From the NCBI GenBank assembly GCA_002408085.1, contig DHQL01000010.1:71632-135631 (forward strand): DNA of 64,000 nt, read 5' to 3'. Under the pieces are notes generated by a model. It made no database searches. It worked only from the letters and a program-made list of their open reading frames with translations, and was not told where the DNA came from. Of the stretch, positions 52,836-61,924 are shown piece by piece. The stretch's first letter is position 1, and every line of letters starts with the position of its first letter. A program made the position numbers and the translations under genes. The stretch comes from Spirochaeta sp. UBA5339 (GTDB taxonomy: Bacteria > Spirochaetota > Spirochaetia > DSM-2461).

Positions 52836-52868
52836 TTGACATATGGACACTTTCTGTTAACATGTCAA
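52836..52868 (+). promoter_or_regulatory. Promoter and dyad upstream of the acyl-CoA synthetase gene
   Basis: TTGACA at 52836-52841, 16-bp spacer, TAACAT at 52858-52863. The -35 box is in TTGACAT, which pairs with ATGTCAA at 52862-52868 (7-bp arms), so a repressor could cover the promoter. Confidence 0.55.
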
Positions 52869-52908
52869 TAAAGATTTCCCTAACTACTTATTAATTAAGG
52901 AGCCGGAC

Positions 52909-54834
52909 ATGAGAACCGTACTGAATATGCTGAATGAGGCTGCCGAAACCTTTCGCGATGATCCCTATGTGGTGCAGAAGGAAGAGAGCGGCTGGGAACC
53001 CAGAACCTTCAATGAGGTAAACAGGGAGTCCGATCTCTTTGCCCGGGCCCTGATCGCCAGGGGCATGAAAAAGGACGATAAGGTCGCCATCCTCTCCGAG
53101 GGAAGACGGGACTGGGTTATCTCGGAATTCGGAGTTCTCAAGGCACAGTGCATATCTGTTCCTCTGTCCATCAAGCTCCTGGAAGAGGAGATTCCCTTTC
53201 GCCTGAACCACTCTGAATCCGCCGCGGTTGTGGTATCGGAAAACTCCCTGGACAAGGTCCTGAACATTAAGGATCAGCTGGACGGACTGCCCCTGATCAT
53301 CATCCTGGGTAACTTCAGCGGCAAGGTAATGGAAAAGGCCGAAGCAGCGGGCCTTAAGGCCGGAAAAGAAGCGGTTCTCTATGATGACTTTATAGATCTC
53401 GGGAAAAACAGCGGGGAAGCCACCGCCGATAAGCTGAAAGAGAGAATTGCAGATATAAAAGAGGATGATGTTGTAACAATATCCTACACCTCGGGAACCA
53501 CCGGTAATCCCAAGGGCATTATGCTGACCCATCTGAACTACTGGGCCAACAGCCGGGACGCGGTAGACCTCTTCTACATTCCAGAAAGGGAGAAGACCCT
53601 GATCGTTCTTCCCCTGGACCACTCCTTTGCCCATACTGTGGGAATTTATGTGGGCCTCCGGCGGGGACTGGCCCTGCACTTTGTGGATGCCCGGGGCGGC
53701 GGCATGGCCATACTCCGGAACATCCCCGGAAACCTTGTTGAGACAAAACCCTACTTCCTTCTTACCGTTCCCGCCCTGTCGGGGAATTTTATGAAGAAGA
53801 TCCAGGCCGGTGTGGCGGCCAAGGGAAATTTTATAAACGGTATATTTACCAGAGGAGTGGAAGCGGGAATCAAAATACACCGCGACGGCTTCCGGAAGGC
53901 CCCCCTCTCAGTACGCCTGCGCTACGGTTTCAACTACTTTCTGGCCAGGAAACTCGTCTTCCCCAAGGTCACCGGTATCTTCGGCGGAGACCTGGCCTTC
54001 TGCGTTGGCGGCGGCGCCCTTCTGGAAGTCTCACAGCAGGAGTTTTTCAACGCCATCGGAGTTCCCATCTATCAGGGCTACGGCCTTACCGAAGCAGCTC
54101 CGATAATCTGCTCAAACACCCCGCCCCGGCACAAGTTCGGAACCTCGGGGAATGTGATGCCCTCCATTGAGTGTAAAATAATGAAGGACGATGAGAATGA
54201 GGCGGCCCCCGGTGTTCCCGGAGAGCTGATCATCCGGGGAGACAACGTGATGAAGGGGTACTTCAAGAACCCCGAAGCCAGCGCCGAAGTCCTCAGGGAC
54301 GGCTGGCTCTGGACCGGAGACCTGGGCTACTTTGACTCCGACGGCTTCCTGGTTATTACCGGGCGGGCCAAGGCCCTTCTGATCGCCGCGGACGGAGAGA
54401 AGTACTCACCCGAAACCATTGAAGAGGCGGTTGTCAACAACTGCCCCTATATCAATCAGATCATGGCCTACAACGAGCAGAAGAAGTACACCTCCGCCCT
54501 GATCACCCTGAATGAGGATGAGGTAAAGAAGCTGATCAAATCGGGTAAAATTTCATCATCTTATGAAATTCTTGAAACCATCAAGGATTCCTTTTATAGT
54601 TTTAAGAGCAGCTCATCCATCCCCTCCCAGTGGATTCCCGGAACCTTTGCCGTTATCGAAGAACCCTTCTCTGAAAAGGATCAGCTGATCAATTCAACCA
54701 TGAAACTCGTTCGCTACAAGGTCAGAGACTTCTACATCGACAGAATAAACAGTATGTATGATGGCCCCGGCTCTGATATAATGAATGAGGACAATCTGAG
54801 GATCATAAGGAGTCTCTTTGATCTGAAAGATTAA
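52909..54834 (+). CDS. AMP-binding long-chain acyl-CoA synthetase
   Basis: A 641-residue adenylating enzyme that activates fatty acids as acyl-CoA with ATP. The P-loop-like motif YTSGTTGNPKGIMLTH, the YGLTEAAP core motif, and WTGDLGYFDSDGFLVITGR are intact. It resembles the FadD15 type of bacteria, probably membrane-associated. ATG at 52909 with AAGGAG upstream and its own promoter with a dyad. The YkgJ-like gene follows by 9 bases. The physiological chain length is not readable. Confidence 0.92.
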   Translation: MRTVLNMLNEAAETFRDDPYVVQKEESGWEPRTFNEVNRESDLFARALIARGMKKDDKVAILSEGRRDWVISEFGVLKAQCISVPLSIKLLEEEIPFRLNHSESAAVVVSENSLDKVLNIKDQLDGLPLIIILGNFSGKVMEKAEAAGLKAGKEAVLYDDFIDLGKNSGEATADKLKERIADIKEDDVVTISYTSGTTGNPKGIMLTHLNYWANSRDAVDLFYIPEREKTLIVLPLDHSFAHTVGIYVGLRRGLALHFVDARGGGMAILRNIPGNLVETKPYFLLTVPALSGNFMKKIQAGVAAKGNFINGIFTRGVEAGIKIHRDGFRKAPLSVRLRYGFNYFLARKLVFPKVTGIFGGDLAFCVGGGALLEVSQQEFFNAIGVPIYQGYGLTEAAPIICSNTPPRHKFGTSGNVMPSIECKIMKDDENEAAPGVPGELIIRGDNVMKGYFKNPEASAEVLRDGWLWTGDLGYFDSDGFLVITGRAKALLIAADGEKYSPETIEEAVVNNCPYINQIMAYNEQKKYTSALITLNEDEVKKLIKSGKISSSYEILETIKDSFYSFKSSSSIPSQWIPGTFAVIEEPFSEKDQLINSTMKLVRYKVRDFYIDRINSMYDGPGSDIMNEDNLRIIRSLFDLKD

Positions 54835-54843
54835 GGAGGCCCT

Positions 54844-55437
54844 TTGAACGCAGAGAGAATTATACACCGGTATAAAGAGCTGCTTGCAGAAGCCAGCGCC
54901 GAAGCCGACAGACTGAATGCCCTGTACAGTGAGTATATGGTCTGCCGTAAGGGCTGTTCCGACTGCTGTACAGATATCTCTCTGCTGCCCCTGGAGTGGT
55001 ATGTGCTTAAAACAGATGTGGAAGCCGCCATTCCGGACCATCATCCTGAGTCAGCTGACTCCGAACGCTGCTCTCTTCTGAAAAACGACAGCTGCTGCAT
55101 CTATAAAAGCCGTCCCCTTATCTGCCGGACCCACGGTCTTCCCCTGCTCTATCTGATTGAGGAGTTTGACCTGGAAGGACACAGGACCGGCATGGATGAA
55201 CCGGACTGGCAGATCAGCTGGTGCGACCTGAACTTTACCACCGTCACCGAAGAAACGATGGAGTATCTTTTTGATCCTGAGGACGTTCTTAATATGGAAG
55301 AGTGGAATACCCGGCTCAAGGAACTGAACCAGGACTTTCTGGAGTGTGAAGAGGGTGCGCCTTTCAGGAAGCAGAAACGTATATCCATCGCCGATATCAG
55401 CCGAAATCGGCAAGATCCGCAATCCCCTCGGGATTGA
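54844..55437 (+). CDS. YkgJ-family cysteine-cluster (metal-binding) protein
   Basis: A 197-residue soluble protein with the CxxxCxxCC-type cluster CRKGCSDCC near the N-terminus and further cysteines in CSLLKNDSCCIYKSRPLICR, the pattern of zinc/iron-chelating YkgJ-domain proteins. It starts with TTG at 54844, fixed by a perfect AAGGAGG just upstream. Its 3' end overlaps the convergent PHP-domain gene by 41 bases. The function of the family is not known. Confidence 0.82.
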   Translation: MNAERIIHRYKELLAEASAEADRLNALYSEYMVCRKGCSDCCTDISLLPLEWYVLKTDVEAAIPDHHPESADSERCSLLKNDSCCIYKSRPLICRTHGLPLLYLIEEFDLEGHRTGMDEPDWQISWCDLNFTTVTEETMEYLFDPEDVLNMEEWNTRLKELNQDFLECEEGAPFRKQKRISIADISRNRQDPQSPRD

Positions 55438-56725
55438 AGCGGTCCATCTTCTCCCCCCAGACAGCATACTTCGCAATCCGGTCGTTCAGGCTTAAGGCAG
55501 CCAGGGGATTATCCTTGTGAAAGAGGCTCCACTCGGGCTTGATGGCAGCCAGCTTCTCATGGGCGATCAATGCCCAGGTGGCACCGATCAGATGGGCGAA
55601 CTCCTTCTGCAGGATCTCGGGGCAGTTGAAGCTCTGACGGGATGAGTTGATATCAACACCGCTGATCTCCATCAGGCCGTAGTCGCTGCAGAGCTTCTGA
55701 ACCCGCACAAGCTGCTCCAGTGTATTTCTGGGAGGCATATAGCTGATCCCCTTGAAGCCGATCTTCTGCAGTTCGGGAACAAGGTCATCCAGAAAGTCAT
55801 CTTCAAACTTCTCGGCCTTCTTGTCTCCTGTGGGGCTCTCGCCGACATCTCCCAGATAGGCATAGCAGGGAATCCCTCCGATCTCGTTGGCAAAGGCCAC
55901 TACATCATAGACTGAGAGACACTCCTTCTCGTCGGGCTGAATAAAGAAGCGGGGCAGGAAATTCCCTTTCAGGATTCCAAGGAGGTCATAAAGGTAGTGT
56001 GGGTTGGCTTCATCGGTGAGGAACTCTCTGATCTTTCCCTTTACGGAGAGTCCCATTGTACCTTCAAGGAAGTCCACAAGAGACTGCCCCTTGCCGAACT
56101 TGGATGCCAGTGCATTGGACAGCCCGTAGAGGATATGGCGTTCGGTTATGCTGCCGCCCTTGTCTGTCTCGGAGAGGGAGGCGATATCCCTGTCAAAGTC
56201 CAGGGGCTCCAGTCCGAAGGGAGTAATCAGCTCATTGAGCTTTGCGGTCTGTTTACGGTTTCTCTCATTACGGATGTCCTGAAGGGGTTTCAGGAAGGCT
56301 TCCACCCTGTTGATCTGAGTGGCGGGCACACCGTGTACCGTCATATAGACAATGTTGGCCGAGTCAGGGTTGTTCATTTTCCGGCCCTCTACAGCGGTTC
56401 CTGTAAAGTTAACCCTCAGCTCAAAACCGACAGTTGTGGCCATTCCAAGGATTTTCCCCGCTTCCAGAGTTTCGCGGGCGGCAGAGATACTGTCATGGTC
56501 CATGCTTCCCACGGCCTTAAGACCCGCTTTTCTGGCAAACCATACCGATGCAGATGGAGAATAGGGGCTGAATGAGAAGGTTGTGTGAACATGATTGTTT
56601 ACCTCCTCCGACTCCGGGGGCAGAGATGCCATCAACTCTTTATCTTCAGTAAACTTCTTTAATGTTCTCAGATGTTCCTTATCGTCTCCTCTGTTCAGGA
56701 GCTCCAACTGCTTTTCGCCGTCCAT
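55397..56725 (-). CDS. PHP-domain phosphoesterase-like protein
   Basis: A 442-residue cytoplasmic protein. The metal motif NNHVHTTFSFSPYSP (HxH) and GSMDHDSIS belong to the PHP fold, and later histidines or aspartates such as SGVDINS complete the site. It is longer than histidinol phosphatase. The substrate is unknown. ATG at 56725; the 3' end overlaps the YkgJ-like gene. Confidence 0.82.
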   Translation of the reverse strand: MDGEKQLELLNRGDDKEHLRTLKKFTEDKELMASLPPESEEVNNHVHTTFSFSPYSPSASVWFARKAGLKAVGSMDHDSISAARETLEAGKILGMATTVGFELRVNFTGTAVEGRKMNNPDSANIVYMTVHGVPATQINRVEAFLKPLQDIRNERNRKQTAKLNELITPFGLEPLDFDRDIASLSETDKGGSITERHILYGLSNALASKFGKGQSLVDFLEGTMGLSVKGKIREFLTDEANPHYLYDLLGILKGNFLPRFFIQPDEKECLSVYDVVAFANEIGGIPCYAYLGDVGESPTGDKKAEKFEDDFLDDLVPELQKIGFKGISYMPPRNTLEQLVRVQKLCSDYGLMEISGVDINSSRQSFNCPEILQKEFAHLIGATWALIAHEKLAAIKPEWSLFHKDNPLAALSLNDRIAKYAVWGEKMDRFNPEGIADLADFG

Positions 56726-56924
56726 ACTTTCACTTTCCTTTCATTTTTCATTCATTATGGTTTCGTAACGCAGTTTATTCTATTTCATAAACCAGGATAA
56801 CACAAGATAAAGGAGCCCCTTCACCAAGATTTCACAGTTAAGCTTTGTGTTTTCTGTTAAATGGATGTAATATCAATAAAGGCTTACCGAATGAGGCTAT
56901 CTACTGTGTAAGCAAGGAGAAGAT

Positions 56925-57401
56925 ATGAACTCTATTAAAAAAATACTGCTCTATCCGGCAGCACTGCTGGTTATGTTAATTCTTCCCATATCCTGTGCAT
57001 CAACACCGGAAACAACAGAGGAAGAACCTGTTGCCGAGAGTACCGCTCCCGCGGAGACTCCCTCTGAGGCGACTGCCGACAGTGCAGCTGCCTCCCGATC
57101 TGATGCTCTAAACGCCAGAAAAACTGCCGTTGATGCAAAAGCCCCCAAGGCGGCTCCCGTTCTTTTTGAAGAGGGTGAAGCCTATGTAATTGCCGGGGAT
57201 GCAAAAGTTTCAGAACAGGACTATGAGAGCGCCGTGGAAAACTTTGTAAATGCGAAGGAGAGCTTTACCGCCGCTGCCGCCAAAGCGGAAGATGAGAAGG
57301 AAAAAGCCATTGCAGCCATGAAGGCCGCCGATGAAGCAATTGCAAATACCGAGAAAAATGCCGAAGAGGCTGAAAGATCTGCAGCTGAGGAGGAAGAGTG
57401 A
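56925..57401 (+). CDS. Spirochaetal lipoprotein, TmpA-like, with Ala/Glu-rich helix
   Basis: A 158-residue lipoprotein. The signal peptide ends in ILPISCAS with the lipidated cysteine near residue 24. A low-complexity Ala/Glu/Thr-rich linker follows, then a long Ala-, Glu- and Lys-rich helix likely to form a coiled coil. It overlaps the next gene by one base (TGATG), so the pair is co-translated. Position and partner resemble Treponema TmpA/TmpB, but sequence similarity to TmpA itself is not clear. Confidence 0.6.
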   Translation: MNSIKKILLYPAALLVMLILPISCASTPETTEEEPVAESTAPAETPSEATADSAAASRSDALNARKTAVDAKAPKAAPVLFEEGEAYVIAGDAKVSEQDYESAVENFVNAKESFTAAAAKAEDEKEKAIAAMKAADEAIANTEKNAEEAERSAAEEEE

Positions 57402-58093
57402 TGAAAAAGACACTGACCGTAATGATTCTGACCTTTCTTGCAGCAGGTCTTTTCGCACAGAACCTTCAGGACAACCCCGACTACCGCAAGTCTGTGGAGC
57501 TCAAACGCCAGAGTGAAACGGCCTTTGAAGAGGGAGACTATCCCGAAGCAAGACGCCTGGCCGAAGAGTCCCAGATGTATGCCGCCCGCTCAGATGAGTG
57601 GATTGCAATGATGCTGAGCCGCTACAGAGCCAACAGCGCCCTCAGAAGACTGGAGAGAAGTCTAGCCTCCGCCGCCAATATCCGTGGTGATGAGAACTTC
57701 CCCGAAGAGTACGCTGAAGGTCAGGCCTACTATGCCCAGGCTAAACAGGAATTTTCAGACGAAAGCTATGATGACAGCTACGAGAGCTCACTGGCTGGTA
57801 TCGAAGTTCTCAAGGCCATCGTCTACATCCCCAGAGAGAGCAGCGGAACCCTCCCCGCCCGGTATGTTGTCAGAAAACTGCCCAGCGGCCAGGAAGACTG
57901 TCTGTGGAATATCGCGGGATATGACTTTATCTACAACGATGCATGGAGCTGGAAGAATCTCTATGAGGCCAACAGAAGCAAACTTGTAGACCCGGACAAC
58001 CCCGATCTGATTCACCCCGGTCTGATTCTTGACATTCCCTCCAGAGCAGGGGAAACAAGAAGCGGAACATGGGACAAGGGTGAGATAAGATAA
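57401..58093 (+). CDS. tmpB: TmpB-like exported protein with C-terminal LysM-type domain
   Basis: A 230-residue exported protein. The signal peptide ends at GLFA and the mature part begins QNLQDNPDY. A helical region rich in charged residues and resembling a TPR-like repeat occupies residues 30-150. A LysM-like domain lies at the C-terminus (LWNIAGYDFIYNDAWSWKNLYEANR, then LIHPGLILDIP), which binds peptidoglycan. ATG at 57401 is preferred over an overlapping GTG at 57398; AGGAGG precedes. It resembles the treponemal membrane antigen TmpB and is followed by a strong terminator. Confidence 0.68.
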   Translation: MKKTLTVMILTFLAAGLFAQNLQDNPDYRKSVELKRQSETAFEEGDYPEARRLAEESQMYAARSDEWIAMMLSRYRANSALRRLERSLASAANIRGDENFPEEYAEGQAYYAQAKQEFSDESYDDSYESSLAGIEVLKAIVYIPRESSGTLPARYVVRKLPSGQEDCLWNIAGYDFIYNDAWSWKNLYEANRSKLVDPDNPDLIHPGLILDIPSRAGETRSGTWDKGEIR

Positions 58094-58115
58094 TCTCTTC
58101 CTTTTAAAAATAAGA

Positions 58116-58149
58116 GGGGTGGCTCCACAGGAGTTCCGCCCCTTTTTTT
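58116..58149 (+). terminator. Rho-independent terminator after the TmpB-like gene
   Basis: GGGGTGG pairs with CCGCCCC (one G-T pair), with an inner CTCC/GGAG stem, followed by seven T. Confidence 0.88.
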
Positions 58150-58207
58150 ATCCAGTCAAGCTCTCAGAAGAATTCATTTCACCTGTCTCAAAATCTCCAG
58201 ATCACTA

Positions 58208-58237
58208 TTGACCACAATTGTTAATTAATATTAACAT
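58208..58237 (+). promoter_or_regulatory. Promoter with overlapping dyad for the haem/iron operon
   Basis: TTGACC at 58208-58213, 18-bp spacer, TAACAT at 58232-58237. The dyad GTTAAT-TAAT-ATTAAC (58220-58235) covers the spacer and -10, as expected for repression by an iron or haem sensor of Fur type. The regulator is not known. Confidence 0.55.
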
Positions 58238-58272
58238 ACTTTATTAGTCATAATTAACCAAGGAGATCACAC

Positions 58273-58791
58273 ATGAACTCACAGAGTAAAGGATTGGTTA
58301 TCTACTCCTCTCTCAGCGGTAATACAAAAAAACTTGCAGAATATATATCCGAGAATATCCGGCAGGAGTGCAGCCTTGCAGATATTAAAGACAACCCCGA
58401 AATAGACGATGTCCCATGGATCATTGCCGGGTTCTGGGTAGACAAAGGGACAGCCGATAAGGAGTTTCTTCATTTTCTTTCAACCTTAGAGCACAAAAAG
58501 ATATGCCTGATCGGGACTCTTGGGGCCTACCCCGATTCGGATCATGCGAAAGATGTAATCAAAAGAATGAAGGAAGAGGTTGAAAAGGGAAATACCTACC
58601 TGGGATGTTACCTCTGTCAGGGAAAGATATCCCCGAAGCTGACAAAGACATTTGAGAATTTTCCAGAAGGACATCCCCACTTCATGGACGATGCAAGACG
58701 CAAACGACATGAGGAAGCAGCAAAACATCCTGATGAAAATGATCTTCTTCAGGGGCTGGCATACTGCAAAGATAAGCTGTCCGGACTATGA
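58273..58791 (+). CDS. hmuF: Flavodoxin-family protein, HmuF-like
   Basis: A 172-residue cytoplasmic flavoprotein. The FMN phosphate loop is IYSSLSGNTKKLAEYI near the N-terminus; GTLGAYPDSDHA and CYLCQGKI mark the later FMN contacts. It resembles the flavodoxin HmuF of Fusobacterium, which handles haem and reduces anaerobilin beside the radical SAM enzyme HmuW. The same pairing occurs here within one operon. ATG at 58273 after AAGGAG. It is the first gene of the operon and overlaps the permease gene by 4 bases. Confidence 0.68.
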   Translation: MNSQSKGLVIYSSLSGNTKKLAEYISENIRQECSLADIKDNPEIDDVPWIIAGFWVDKGTADKEFLHFLSTLEHKKICLIGTLGAYPDSDHAKDVIKRMKEEVEKGNTYLGCYLCQGKISPKLTKTFENFPEGHPHFMDDARRKRHEEAAKHPDENDLLQGLAYCKDKLSGL

Positions 58792-59795
58792 AAGCTGTCA
58801 AACCCTATAAAATCCAGGTATTTCTTGCCACAGCGGGCCTGCTCCTGTTCTGGTTCGGATTAAGTAACGGAAGCGTTGCCCTGAATCCCATGAGCCTGAA
58901 CCGTTTACTTAACCCAGAATCAGGTGAAACAGTCAGTAGAGAGACTTACAGAATGATAATTCTGGATTTCAGGCTCCCGAGAATGATTATGGCATTGATC
59001 ATTGGAATGATGTTGTCATCTTCGGGAGTAGTAGTACAGGCTGTCTTCCGCAATCCCCTGGCAGACCCCTACCTGATAGGAATCAGTGCGAGTGCGGTCA
59101 CCGGGGCTGTCATTGCGTTCCTGCTTGGACTGCCTGAAGTATTCTACGGCATCCTGGCGTTTACCACATCTCTGGTTGTCACTTTCCTTATATTCCGTCT
59201 ATCAATGAGTAAGGGAACTGTAAGTGTAGCCATGCTTCTGATCATAGGTATAGCTGTTTCTTCATTCATGAGCGCATTTACCTCCTTTGCCCTCTACTGG
59301 ATTGGTGAAGACTCCTATCGCATCACCGTATGGCTTATGGGGTATCTGGGAGGGGCAACCTGGTCCAGAGTTATAATCCTGATCATCCCCCTGATGCTGG
59401 CTCTTTCATATTTTTACTATCATCGCATTGATCTGGATGCTCTGCTCAGAGGAGATGAAGAAGCTCACTCGTTGGGCATTGATACTGCAGCACTGAAAAA
59501 GAGACTCCTCGCTGTTGCGAGTCTTATTGCCGCCTTCTCTGTTGCCTTCTCCGGGATGATCGGATTCGTCGGTCTGATCATTCCCCATACCGTACGCCTT
59601 ATTGTCGGTTCGAACCATCACAGACTGTTAACCTACTCTGCGGTGGGAGGGGGGCTCTTTCTACTGGCTGCCGACATTCTTGCCCGAACTCTGCTCGCTC
59701 CTGTGGAAATCCCGATAGGTGTAGTCACATCCTTCTTCGGAGCCCCGTTCTTTCTCTACCTTGCCGTAAAACAGAGAGGAGGAATCTCATTGTGA
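58788..59795 (+). CDS. FecCD/BtuC-type ABC permease for haem or iron complexes
   Basis: A 335-residue inner-membrane permease with about ten helices. RMIMALIIGMMLSSSGVVVQ and NPLADPYLIGISASAVTGA are the family hallmarks, and GMIGFVGLIIPHTVRLIVG follows. ATG at 58788 overlaps the preceding stop. It imports haem, siderophore or cobalamin; haem is inferred from the neighbours. Confidence 0.92.
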   Translation: MKAVKPYKIQVFLATAGLLLFWFGLSNGSVALNPMSLNRLLNPESGETVSRETYRMIILDFRLPRMIMALIIGMMLSSSGVVVQAVFRNPLADPYLIGISASAVTGAVIAFLLGLPEVFYGILAFTTSLVVTFLIFRLSMSKGTVSVAMLLIIGIAVSSFMSAFTSFALYWIGEDSYRITVWLMGYLGGATWSRVIILIIPLMLALSYFYYHRIDLDALLRGDEEAHSLGIDTAALKKRLLAVASLIAAFSVAFSGMIGFVGLIIPHTVRLIVGSNHHRLLTYSAVGGGLFLLAADILARTLLAPVEIPIGVVTSFFGAPFFLYLAVKQRGGISL

Positions 59796-60601
59796 GCATT
59801 TTTGTTCATATAAAAGATATCCATTTCTCCTACGGCCGGACTCCGGTACTGGAGGGACTCTCCTACACCTTCAAAGCCGGTGAGATGACAGCAGTGCTGG
59901 GACACAACGGCTGCGGAAAATCGACCCTGATGAAGAATATTATGGGTTACCTTCTGCCATCATCGGGAGTCATAGACTTAGCCTCCGAAGGAAAGAGCAT
60001 AAACTCCATAGGAAACAGTATCCGGAACAGAAAAGAACTGAGCCGACTGGTGAGTTTTGTCCCCCAGAGAGCTGGCAGTTTTGCCGCATCTACTGTCTTT
60101 GATACAGTCCGGATGGGACGTCTTCCCTACCTGAAAAACAGATGGAACGGTTTCACAGAGGAAGACAGGAGCAAGACTGTTGAGGTACTGAGGCTTTTGA
60201 ATCTTGAGAGCTTCAGTGAACGATTGCTCGGTTGTCTATCCGGCGGAGAACAGCAGAAGGTTCTGCTGGCACGATGCCTGGTTCAGGAAACTCCAGTGAT
60301 TATCCTGGATGAGGCGACAGCCAGCATGGATATTCACCACAAGGTGGATATTATGGAAACCCTGAAAAGACGGAAGGAAGAGCTGGGATTAACAGTCATT
60401 GCCGTTATGCATGATTTAAACCTGGCCGCCCGGTACAGTGATACCCTCTGTTTCCTGAAAGGAGGGCAGGTCCTGTGCGACGGTACACCTTCTGAAGCGA
60501 TGACTGACAAGAACATGGAGCAGGTATATGGTCTGGAAATGCCTGTCAGGAAGGATGAAGACGGTGTTCCATTTGTACTTCCCGGAAGGCAGAAAAGCTG
60601 A
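59792..60601 (+). CDS. FecE/HmuV-type ABC ATPase
   Basis: A 269-residue ATPase of the iron-chelate/haem/B12 importer class. Walker A GHNGCGKST, signature LSGGEQQKVLLAR, and Walker B VIILDEATASMD are present; the H-loop is VMHDLN. GTG start at 59792 overlaps the permease stop (GTGA), with GGAGG upstream. Confidence 0.93.
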   Translation: MSIFVHIKDIHFSYGRTPVLEGLSYTFKAGEMTAVLGHNGCGKSTLMKNIMGYLLPSSGVIDLASEGKSINSIGNSIRNRKELSRLVSFVPQRAGSFAASTVFDTVRMGRLPYLKNRWNGFTEEDRSKTVEVLRLLNLESFSERLLGCLSGGEQQKVLLARCLVQETPVIILDEATASMDIHHKVDIMETLKRRKEELGLTVIAVMHDLNLAARYSDTLCFLKGGQVLCDGTPSEAMTDKNMEQVYGLEMPVRKDEDGVPFVLPGRQKS

Positions 60602-60631
60602 CTGCCAAGGATTGAAACCAAGGAGAAATAC

Positions 60632-61924
60632 TTGTTTGATACAAGACTGAAATCACATCATGATGCCCAACAGGGGATCTCCCGGTTACTGTCAGGGGAA
60701 AATAATCATCATAAATACATGACACCTCTGGACTGGTCTCATGTAGAAGATTTCCTGAACAGCAATGGGCCCGGATCAGATAAAAAAGGCTGCTGTGTTT
60801 ATATTCATATTCCCTATTGTGACAAAATCTGCAGCTTTTGCAATCTGAACCGCAGCAGAGGTGATAATTCTCTCTCATCTGAATATGCCGGATACCTGAT
60901 CAGCGAGATTGAGAACACTGGCCGTTACAGATATATAGGGATGCAAAAGATATCAGTGGTGTACATGGGCGGAGGAACCCCCACGATTTTGAAGACTGCA
61001 GACCTGGAGCGTGTTCTCCAGGCTCTTCATAAATGGCTTCCCCTGACTCCCGACTGTGAGATCTCAGTAGAAAGCACACTGCACAACCTTTCACCTGAAA
61101 AACTCTCTGTACTTGAGGCACAGGGAGTTAATCGTCTTAGTATCGGAATTCAAACCTTTAACAGTACAGGCAGAAGAACTTTAGGCAGAAGCGGTACCCG
61201 AGACTACTCCATTCAGTCAATTCAGAAAATAAGGGAAAATTTCAAAGGGATTCTGGGAGTGGATATCATTTACTCCTACCCGGGTCAGAGCGAAGAGGCT
61301 CTAATTCAGGATGCTCAAGACTTTTTATCCCTGAACCTTGATGGTACGAGTTTTTACTCCCTGATGATACATGAGGGATCGGAACTTGCCCGCAGGATCA
61401 GTGCCGGTGAACTGGTGTTTTCAAACCCAATGCAGGCCGACAGGAAGCGTCACCATCTGTTTATGGGGATTCTGGAAGAATCCGGATATGAGATTTTGGA
61501 ACTCTCCAAACTGGTTAAACCCGGACGGGATGAATACCGCTATATAAAACTCAGGTATGAAAACAAAGACGTTATTCCCATCGGCAACGGTGCAGGTGGG
61601 AGCATCGGCCCCTTCAGAATCTACAGGATGGCTCCCGGAAAAACAATGGTCATGCCCGTAAATCCAGCCTATGACCGGTACAATAGGCTGCTGGGTTATT
61701 TCCAGTTCGGTCGCTACAGTAAAAAAGAGATACTCTCTACCGTTGAAGGCCTGGAAGAGACACAAGTTGACAATATCCTCAATGACTACAGAAGACGAGG
61801 CTTTTTCAGGCCTAACAGAGAAGAAAACATTCTGAATGATGAGGGAGTCTTCTGGGGCAACAATCTAGCAGTAGACTTTCTGGAAAAAATTACAATCACA
61901 AATAATGAAGGAGACAATTTATGA
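60632..61924 (+). CDS. hmuW: HmuW/ChuW-type radical SAM enzyme (anaerobic haem degradation)
   Basis: A 430-residue radical SAM protein related to HemN. The cluster motif is CDKICSFC with cysteines 63, 67 and 70, followed by VVYMGGGTPTIL and a HemW-like core (GVNRLSIGIQTFN, then GVDIIYSYPGQS). HmuW/ChuW open the porphyrin ring of haem without oxygen, giving anaerobilin and free iron. It starts with TTG at 60632, supported by AAGGAG 6 bases upstream. Its place among haem-type transport genes and a flavodoxin supports this over a coproporphyrinogen oxidase role. Confidence 0.8.
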   Translation: MFDTRLKSHHDAQQGISRLLSGENNHHKYMTPLDWSHVEDFLNSNGPGSDKKGCCVYIHIPYCDKICSFCNLNRSRGDNSLSSEYAGYLISEIENTGRYRYIGMQKISVVYMGGGTPTILKTADLERVLQALHKWLPLTPDCEISVESTLHNLSPEKLSVLEAQGVNRLSIGIQTFNSTGRRTLGRSGTRDYSIQSIQKIRENFKGILGVDIIYSYPGQSEEALIQDAQDFLSLNLDGTSFYSLMIHEGSELARRISAGELVFSNPMQADRKRHHLFMGILEESGYEILELSKLVKPGRDEYRYIKLRYENKDVIPIGNGAGGSIGPFRIYRMAPGKTMVMPVNPAYDRYNRLLGYFQFGRYSKKEILSTVEGLEETQVDNILNDYRRRGFFRPNREENILNDEGVFWGNNLAVDFLEKITITNNEGDNL

